Assembly: GCA_034189695.1 (NCBI GenBank)
Contig: JAXHUA010000092.1
Coordinates: 1 to 10,126, forward strand
DNA length: 10,126 nt
Reading direction: 5' to 3'
From: JAXHUA01 sp034189695
GTDB taxonomy: Bacteria > Chloroflexota > Dehalococcoidia > E44-bin15
The notes under the pieces are model-generated. The model was not told where the DNA came from. It searched no databases and worked only from the letters and a program-made list of their open reading frames with translations. The translations under genes were made by a program, and so were the position numbers. This document shows, in pieces, positions 5,934 to 10,126 of this stretch (within the stretch, counting starts at the first letter, position 1; each line of letters starts with the position of its first letter).

Positions 5934-7172
5934 ATGTCGATTGAGGACAAAGCGGCCTACAGGTGGCCCATGCTGGCCTGCCTTTTCGCGATAAACCTTG
6001 TCGTCAACGGCTTCACGGTACATGTGCTTCCTCCGTTATTTCCCAGGGTCGCTGCCGAGATGGGGTTGGGGTACGCTCAGCTTGGGTCCATCTGGGGGGC
6101 GGTGGCCCTGGGGATGCTCCTCTTCTCCCTCGTGGGTGGTGTTGCTGCGGACCGTTTCGGCCTGAAACGAGTGATATCCGTGGCGCTCGCCTGCGCTGCG
6201 GTTCTCGGCGGAGCCAGGGGCCTTGCTCACAACTACTGGACGCTGTGGCTCTGCATGCTATTGATGGGCGCCAGCTATGGCTTTGTCATTCCGAACCTGA
6301 CCAAGGGCGTGGCGATGTGGTTTGGCCCATCGGAGTTGGGGCGTGCCAACGGTCTTCTACTCGTGGGACCTTCGATGGGGGCAGGCCTCGGGCTGATGAC
6401 AGGGGCGCCGCTCGCGGCGGCACTGGGCAACTGGCAGAATGTGATGTTCCTTGGTGGCGGCTTGAGCCTCTTGGTTTGGGTGCTCTGGCTTGCAGCGGCA
6501 CGGGAACGGGAACCGGCTGGGACGATGGCTGAGATCCTACGCTCGCGCCCGGGTGTGCGAGAGGGCCTGCGGCGCGTCTTCACCGTGAAGGAGATATGGG
6601 TGATCTGCTTCGTGGAGTTGTTCATCGTGGGCCGGATGGCGGCGATTGTAGGGTTGCTGCCCAGCTTCCTCGTTTCCAGAGGCATGTCGGATACCGAAGC
6701 GGGGGTGTTTGTTTCCCTGGCCAACTGGGTCTCAGTACTGGGGATGGTCGTGGGGCCGTGGCTCTCGGACAGGGTCGGTTTGAGGAAGGTGTTCATTTGG
6801 CCCTTCCTGCTGGTGAATACCGCCCTGATCGCTCTCTTAGCCGTCCTGTGGGGGTGGCCGCTGTATGCGGTCTGGATTCTCAGTGGATTGCTGGCGGGGT
6901 TCGGTCTGCCGCAGCTTCGGAGCATCATCATGGAACTGAAGGAAATCGGCCCGGCGCTGGCGGGGAGCGCCTTCGGAGGCGTCTTCACCTTCAACCGCAT
7001 CGGCAGTTTCGCCATCCCATGGCTCATGGGCGTGGTGATGAGCGGCACGGCGGTGGCAGCTCTGGGGGTCTATTTCGTTGCGGGACTCGGCCTGATACCG
7101 GCGGCTCTCGTCCTGCTTGTCCGCGAGACGGGCCATCGGGCGAGGCGAGGTATGCGGGAAGACGCCGGGTGA
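5934..7172 (+). CDS. Major facilitator superfamily transporter
   Basis: The product has 412 residues; ATG 5934 follows the purine run GAGGGGAG (5922-5929) by 4-6 bases. The layout is that of a 12-helix MFS carrier: six hydrophobic segments in residues 10-190, a charged cytoplasmic loop (190-219, RSRPGVREGLRR) and six more in 220-398. Motif A is seen after helix 2 as GGVAADRFGLKR (68-79), and again in the second half as GPWLSDRVGLRK (274-285). Helix 5 is Gly-rich (GPSMGAGLGLMTG, 145-157), as in antiporter-type motif C, though that motif is not exact. The segment WFGPSELGRANG (129-140) is like the corresponding loop of organic-anion and NarK/CynX-type carriers. No substrate can be assigned. It converges on the dehydratase-like gene and could move a carboxylate used by that operon, but they are on different transcripts. 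Confidence 0.93.
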   Translation: MSIEDKAAYRWPMLACLFAINLVVNGFTVHVLPPLFPRVAAEMGLGYAQLGSIWGAVALGMLLFSLVGGVAADRFGLKRVISVALACAAVLGGARGLAHNYWTLWLCMLLMGASYGFVIPNLTKGVAMWFGPSELGRANGLLLVGPSMGAGLGLMTGAPLAAALGNWQNVMFLGGGLSLLVWVLWLAAAREREPAGTMAEILRSRPGVREGLRRVFTVKEIWVICFVELFIVGRMAAIVGLLPSFLVSRGMSDTEAGVFVSLANWVSVLGMVVGPWLSDRVGLRKVFIWPFLLVNTALIALLAVLWGWPLYAVWILSGLLAGFGLPQLRSIIMELKEIGPALAGSAFGGVFTFNRIGSFAIPWLMGVVMSGTAVAALGVYFVAGLGLIPAALVLLVRETGHRARRGMREDAG

Positions 7173-7184
7173 CTCGACATCACC

Positions 7185-7202
7185 GCCGGCTGCTACAGCG
7201 GC
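7185..7202. terminator. Weak hairpin between convergent genes
   Basis: In the 68-base gap between the MFS stop and the dehydratase-like stop, GCCG (7185-7188) plus CTG (7190-7192) pair with CAG (7196-7198) plus CGGC (7199-7202). One G is bulged and the loop is CTA. There is no T-run on either strand, so termination here, if any, is weak or Rho-dependent. Confidence 0.2.
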
Positions 7203-7240
7203 CGTGACCCACCGGGCGTGTACGGACTTGCTGCAGGATG

Positions 7241-8764
7241 CTAGCGCCCGTATTGACCTCGGAATCTCTTCAGCATTTCCCTTGGGGTCACTGTAGGCCT
7301 CTCGTAGCGTGGCAACTCCTTCTGTATACCGAACAGGTACTTGGCAATGGTCTTCAGGTTTTCGAGGTCATATCGTGCCATCATGGTTATGGTCTCCATC
7401 TGAGGGGAACCGCCGCCATGCAGGCCTGCGACTTGCATGACGCCGGCGATTTCGGAGACGATGAGGTTCTCAATGCCCCGGAAGCACTGGTGCTGTCTCT
7501 CCGCCGGTATGTCAGGGTTCCTCATGAGGTACTTGTTGGCCAGTTCCCTGGTCTCGTCGGCGAAGAACTCCTCCTCGAATGGCATGGTGGCGCAGAGACC
7601 ACCGGCCAGGTCAGCCACGATCCTGTATTCGTTGTATATCTCCTCCCCCGCAAGCCGTCTGCCAACGTTGGTCAGGATCTCATCGGGTATGTAGGTACCC
7701 GACGGGGAGCGCTCGGCGCGGTAGGCGCTCATCTGACCCGCGGCGAACACGAGCTCTGCCGTGCCTATGATGTGGGATAGCTTCTCCCGGGCGTGTGACT
7801 GCCTCTCTATACCGCTGTACTCCGCCACAAGCGCCGCGGCGCTCGCCAGCACTTCGGACACAGCCGGCTTGCAGCCCGTGTACGAGTGCCGGTGGTAGTG
7901 CGCGAAGAGAAGGGCGAGAAAGCCCGCGTACGGCGTCTGTCTCGGGTCGCCCTTGCCGTCGAGGAAGACTCTTTCCCTGGGGATGAACACGTCGTCAAAG
8001 ATGGTGAAGGACTCGGCGTCTCCCGCCTCCGAGACTGGAGCGCTGAAATAGCGCCTCTTGTGCTGGGTTGCCGGTCTGACCAGCATCTTGATCCCATCCC
8101 AATCGGCCGGAATGGCAAATGCAACTGCGTACTCATTGTCTCTGTCAGTCATGAACCTGGTCGGTAGAGCGATTATCTCGTCGCTGACCGGTGCCGTGGT
8201 GTTGTCGACCTTTGCGCCGCGCACCACGATTCCGTCTGGCCTGCTTTCCAGTATGCGCAGGTACAGGTCGGGGTCGGCCTGCTCGTGGGGTCTCTTCAGC
8301 CTGTCGCCTTTTGTGTCGGTCTGGGCGCAGTTGGCACAGATGTCGTTTTCCTGCCAGTACGTCAGGTAGTCCAGGAAGTTGCGGTTGGTCTCTGTACGCA
8401 GGGCTTCATCCATCTCGAAAGTGATGACCGACAGGGCGTTCATGGCGTCTATCCCCATGCATCGCATGATGCAGCCACCAGTTCGATGGCACAGAAGCCT
8501 GGTCATTTGCTGTTTCCTGAGAAGGTCGTCCACACTCTGGTGAATGTGGGTGAAGCGGTTCACCTTGTGGCCTGTCAGATGCGATGTGGCCGTGCAGACG
8601 TCTTCCCATTCGGGCTCGTTTGCTCTGTCGTATGTCTCCCTCATCACGTACAGTTGCCCGGCGAGCCGTTCGTCGGTCCTGTCCACCTTGTGACCGCCCA
8701 TGTAGAGGTTGGGCCTCATCTTCCTCAACCGGTCGTAGTACTCATCGAAGGTCTTCACTCCCAT
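7241..8764 (-). CDS. 4-hydroxybutyryl-CoA dehydratase-like flavin/[4Fe-4S] enzyme (HpaB superfamily)
   Basis: The product has 507 residues. ATG 8764 is chosen: GGGGAGG (8779-8773) lies 8 bases before it, while the earlier in-frame GTG (8773) overlaps that site. The protein belongs to the HpaB/acyl-CoA-dehydrogenase-like flavoprotein superfamily: TDTKGDR (149-155), a middle beta-domain ending FDDVFIPRERVF (256-267), and a C-terminal helical domain with LHGGGSP (448-454). C98 and C102 (GGCIMRCMGIDAMNA) plus H291 and C298 (HRHSYTGCK) match the four cluster ligands recalled for the Clostridium enzyme AbfD (C99, C103, H292, C299), with identical spacing of 4, 189 and 7. HpaB hydroxylases lack this cluster. 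The expected reaction is radical dehydration of 4-hydroxybutyryl-CoA to crotonyl-CoA, possibly with vinylacetyl-CoA isomerisation; related substrates remain possible. An added CxxC (C143, C146) precedes the TDTKGDR motif. The gene is last in a minus-strand operon behind the SDR and a PAC2 gene. Confidence 0.88.
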   Translation of the reverse strand: MGVKTFDEYYDRLRKMRPNLYMGGHKVDRTDERLAGQLYVMRETYDRANEPEWEDVCTATSHLTGHKVNRFTHIHQSVDDLLRKQQMTRLLCHRTGGCIMRCMGIDAMNALSVITFEMDEALRTETNRNFLDYLTYWQENDICANCAQTDTKGDRLKRPHEQADPDLYLRILESRPDGIVVRGAKVDNTTAPVSDEIIALPTRFMTDRDNEYAVAFAIPADWDGIKMLVRPATQHKRRYFSAPVSEAGDAESFTIFDDVFIPRERVFLDGKGDPRQTPYAGFLALLFAHYHRHSYTGCKPAVSEVLASAAALVAEYSGIERQSHAREKLSHIIGTAELVFAAGQMSAYRAERSPSGTYIPDEILTNVGRRLAGEEIYNEYRIVADLAGGLCATMPFEEEFFADETRELANKYLMRNPDIPAERQHQCFRGIENLIVSEIAGVMQVAGLHGGGSPQMETITMMARYDLENLKTIAKYLFGIQKELPRYERPTVTPREMLKRFRGQYGR

Positions 8765-8803
8765 GCGTTTCACCTCCCCAGTCTTCGAATGTCGATACTA
8801 CTA

Positions 8804-8839
8804 TCACGTAGTGAGCTAGCGGCCGGGGGTGGTCCCCGG
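8804..8839 (-). other. Intergenic dyads between the SDR and dehydratase-like genes
   Basis: The 99-base gap holds two symmetric elements. CCGGGG (8823-8828) pairs with CCCCGG (8834-8839) around the loop GTGGT, a 6-bp GC hairpin about 24 bases after the SDR stop in the direction of transcription. TCAC-GTA-GTGA (8804-8814) is a short dyad nearer the next gene. No T-run follows the hairpin and I find no good promoter, so it may be a processing or 3'-stability element that lets the two genes have different mRNA levels. Confidence 0.35.
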
Positions 8840-8863
8840 ACGAATGGGTGTCGCGTGGGTGCG

Positions 8864-9625
8864 CTAGAGAGACTGACCGCCGTCGGCGACAACAATCGCG
8901 CCGGTGACGTAGGCCGAAGCGTCTGATGCCAGGTAGAGCATGGTGCCGACTATGTCCTCAGCAACGCCGAGTCGCTTCATCGGGATCATACTGGCCGCCC
9001 CGGCCTCAACCTCCGGACGGTTCCACAGAGCTTCGCTGAAGCGGGTCTTGAGGAGACCGGGCGCGATGGCGTTAACCCGGATGTTGAACGGCCCCCACTC
9101 CTTGGCCATCACCTTGGTCGCCATTATGACACCCGCCTTGCTGATCGAATAGACTGGCAAGCCACCTGGCCTGAAGCCTGCCACTGAGGCGACGTTGATT
9201 ATGCTGCCCCCACCCCGGTCCTTCATCAACCTGGCGACTGCCTGACTCAAGAAGAAGAGGCCCTTGAGGTTCAGGTTCATGATGGCATCCCAGGCCCTTT
9301 CCTCTATGTCGATGGCGGGGGCCATGGTGGGGTTGGTGCCGGCATTGTTGACGAGGATGTCGATTCTGCCGAATTCGTTTTGGACGGTGTTCACCAGGTT
9401 GCCGATCTCGTCGACCTTGCCCACATGGGCTGCCACGGCCAGCGACTTCCTTCCCAGCTCACGTATTTCCTGAGCCACCGTCTCGAGGTCAGGAAGCTTG
9501 CGACTGGCTATCGCGACGTCAGCCCCGGCGCGGGCGAATCCGAGAGCGGTAGCCCTTCCGAGGCCTCGACTGCCCCCAGTGAGCAGAGCGACTTTGCCGT
9601 GCAGCGACAATTGGTTACCAGACAT
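8864..9625 (-). CDS. SDR family NAD(P)-dependent oxidoreductase
   Basis: The product has 253 residues, the usual classical SDR length; ATG 9625 follows AAGGAGG (9638-9632) by 6 bases. It shows a Rossmann fold with TGGSRGLG (16-23), NNAG (93-96), structural N119, catalytic S147, and Y159 with K163 in YSISK. IAPG (187-190) and the C-terminal VADGG (246-250) are also typical. The Arg in IASRK (39-43), at the end of the second strand, favours NADP(H) over NAD(H), by inference. It would reduce or oxidise a carbonyl/alcohol pair in the cytosol, with the 3-oxoacyl-ACP reductase (FabG)-like group being the nearest general match. The substrate cannot be read from the sequence. Placed 43 bases after a PAC2 gene and 99 bases before the 4-hydroxybutyryl-CoA dehydratase-like gene, it could make or consume a hydroxyacid or hydroxyacyl-CoA in that pathway, for instance interconverting a semialdehyde and 4-hydroxybutyrate, but many other SDR roles are possible. 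Confidence 0.95.
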   Translation of the reverse strand: MSGNQLSLHGKVALLTGGSRGLGRATALGFARAGADVAIASRKLPDLETVAQEIRELGRKSLAVAAHVGKVDEIGNLVNTVQNEFGRIDILVNNAGTNPTMAPAIDIEERAWDAIMNLNLKGLFFLSQAVARLMKDRGGGSIINVASVAGFRPGGLPVYSISKAGVIMATKVMAKEWGPFNIRVNAIAPGLLKTRFSEALWNRPEVEAGAASMIPMKRLGVAEDIVGTMLYLASDASAYVTGAIVVADGGQSL

Positions 9626-9668
9626 CTAGCGCCTCCTTGCCGTGGTTTCTGCCAGGAGCGGGCTAGGC

Positions 9669-10126
9669 CTAGTCGTGCTTGCTGAGGAAGTGGGCCATTT
9701 CGGTGACGAGCTTCTGAGCTTCCTCCTCATTGAGTCCAAGGAAGCTCTCCATACGCCTTATGTAGGCGTCTATCTCCGGGAGACGGTTCCTCAGCTCAGC
9801 TATCCTGCGTGCCTGCTCCGCTATGCCCTGGTCCACATCCGCGAAGTCAAGCCCGAGGCCGAACCTCGCGTCGAAGAACTCGAGCATCCTTCGCCATGCT
9901 CTGGGGTCTCCTGGAGCGGCCAGATAGAACGGTACGGGAACCCACAGGCTTGCCGCTGGGATAGCCCTCCTCTGGGCAACCCACAGCAGGAACGCCCTGA
10001 GTGACGGCCTCTGCCCGGGAGGTGTCTGGTAGTCAAAGTCCCTTGCCAGACGATAGCGGGCCAGTACGTCCTTCATCTCAGGGCAATTGGCCATGCCCAT
10101 GAGTTCGCGTGGCATGGTGTGAGGTC
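9669..10126 (-). CDS. PAC2 family protein (type 2), 5' end beyond the window
   Basis: The last 152 codons are present; the gene starts beyond the right edge. The methionine near 10115 is internal, because the codons before it (P-H-T) match PGAHT of the other type 2 protein. It aligns without gaps to residues 127-276 of the PAC2 protein encoded at 4252-5082, sharing PREL, NC, FLLWVA/YLLWVA, WVPVPFYL/WVPIPFYL, DPRA, RRIAELRNR/AIAEMRTR and YIRRME/SIRRLE. The tail is again charged and helical, ending MAHFLSKHD, with no hydrophobic-Tyr-X end. Its N-terminal strand and ligand region are not visible. It is probably the first visible gene of an operon with the SDR (43-base gap) and the dehydratase-like gene. 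A type 1 partner may lie further upstream, outside the window; this is a guess from the arrangement of the other pair. Confidence 0.88.
   Translation of the reverse strand, partial: PHTMPRELMGMANCPEMKDVLARYRLARDFDYQTPPGQRPSLRAFLLWVAQRRAIPAASLWVPVPFYLAAPGDPRAWRRMLEFFDARFGLGLDFADVDQGIAEQARRIAELRNRLPEIDAYIRRMESFLGLNEEEAQKLVTEMAHFLSKHD

Noticed and set aside
6275..7048. Minus-strand open frame of 257 codons opposite the MFS gene
   Set aside because: It is Ser/Pro/Arg-rich without hydrophobic core or motif, and the plus-strand frame is a full transporter.
8285..8926. Plus-strand open frame of 213 codons opposite the dehydratase-like gene
   Set aside because: It crosses the start region and spacer of a well-supported minus-strand gene and has no domain or good ribosome site.

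Overview
The window is GC-rich bacterial DNA with short intergenic gaps, GTG and TTG starts beside ATG, and good Shine-Dalgarno sites. There is no rRNA, tRNA or phylogenetic marker other than DnaK. The gene mix is a bacterial DnaK, three PAC2-family proteins, a small HxxC-type zinc protein and an HpaB/4-hydroxybutyryl-CoA dehydratase-like flavoprotein. It would fit an uncultured Chloroflexota (Dehalococcoidia-like) genome, but that placement is inference. I see no insertion sequence, phage gene, CRISPR array or RNA gene.

Layout, left to right. (a) 1-58, minus strand: the first 19 codons of a gene that resembles the start of a response-regulator receiver domain. (b) 59-268: a divergent intergenic region with a 14-bp dyad. 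(c) 269-3109, plus strand: a small zinc-binding-like protein, dnaK, a very strong GC hairpin, and a glutaredoxin-PDZ fusion. This stress/redox group is closed by a good intrinsic terminator at 3200-3243. (d) 3292-7172, plus strand: a likely promoter, two overlapping PAC2-family genes, a VTT/DedA-like membrane protein and an MFS transporter. (e) 7241-10126, minus strand, convergent with (d): reading in its own direction, a third PAC2 gene (cut by the right edge), an SDR oxidoreductase and a 4-hydroxybutyryl-CoA dehydratase-like enzyme.

How the parts may work together. The dnaK group looks like protein-quality and thiol-redox control: a chaperone, a CPYC glutaredoxin tied to a PDZ domain, and a small Cys/His protein. 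The two overlapping PAC2 genes are probably translated together, and their products may pair, as known PAC2-family proteins do. The third PAC2 protein is the same subtype as the second one but sits in a separate catabolic-looking operon with an SDR and a flavin/iron-sulfur dehydratase. That dehydratase keeps all four cluster ligands at the spacing known for 4-hydroxybutyryl-CoA dehydratase. This argues against the usual '4-hydroxyphenylacetate 3-hydroxylase' label. The link between PAC2 proteins and acyl-CoA-type metabolism is the least explained part of the window.
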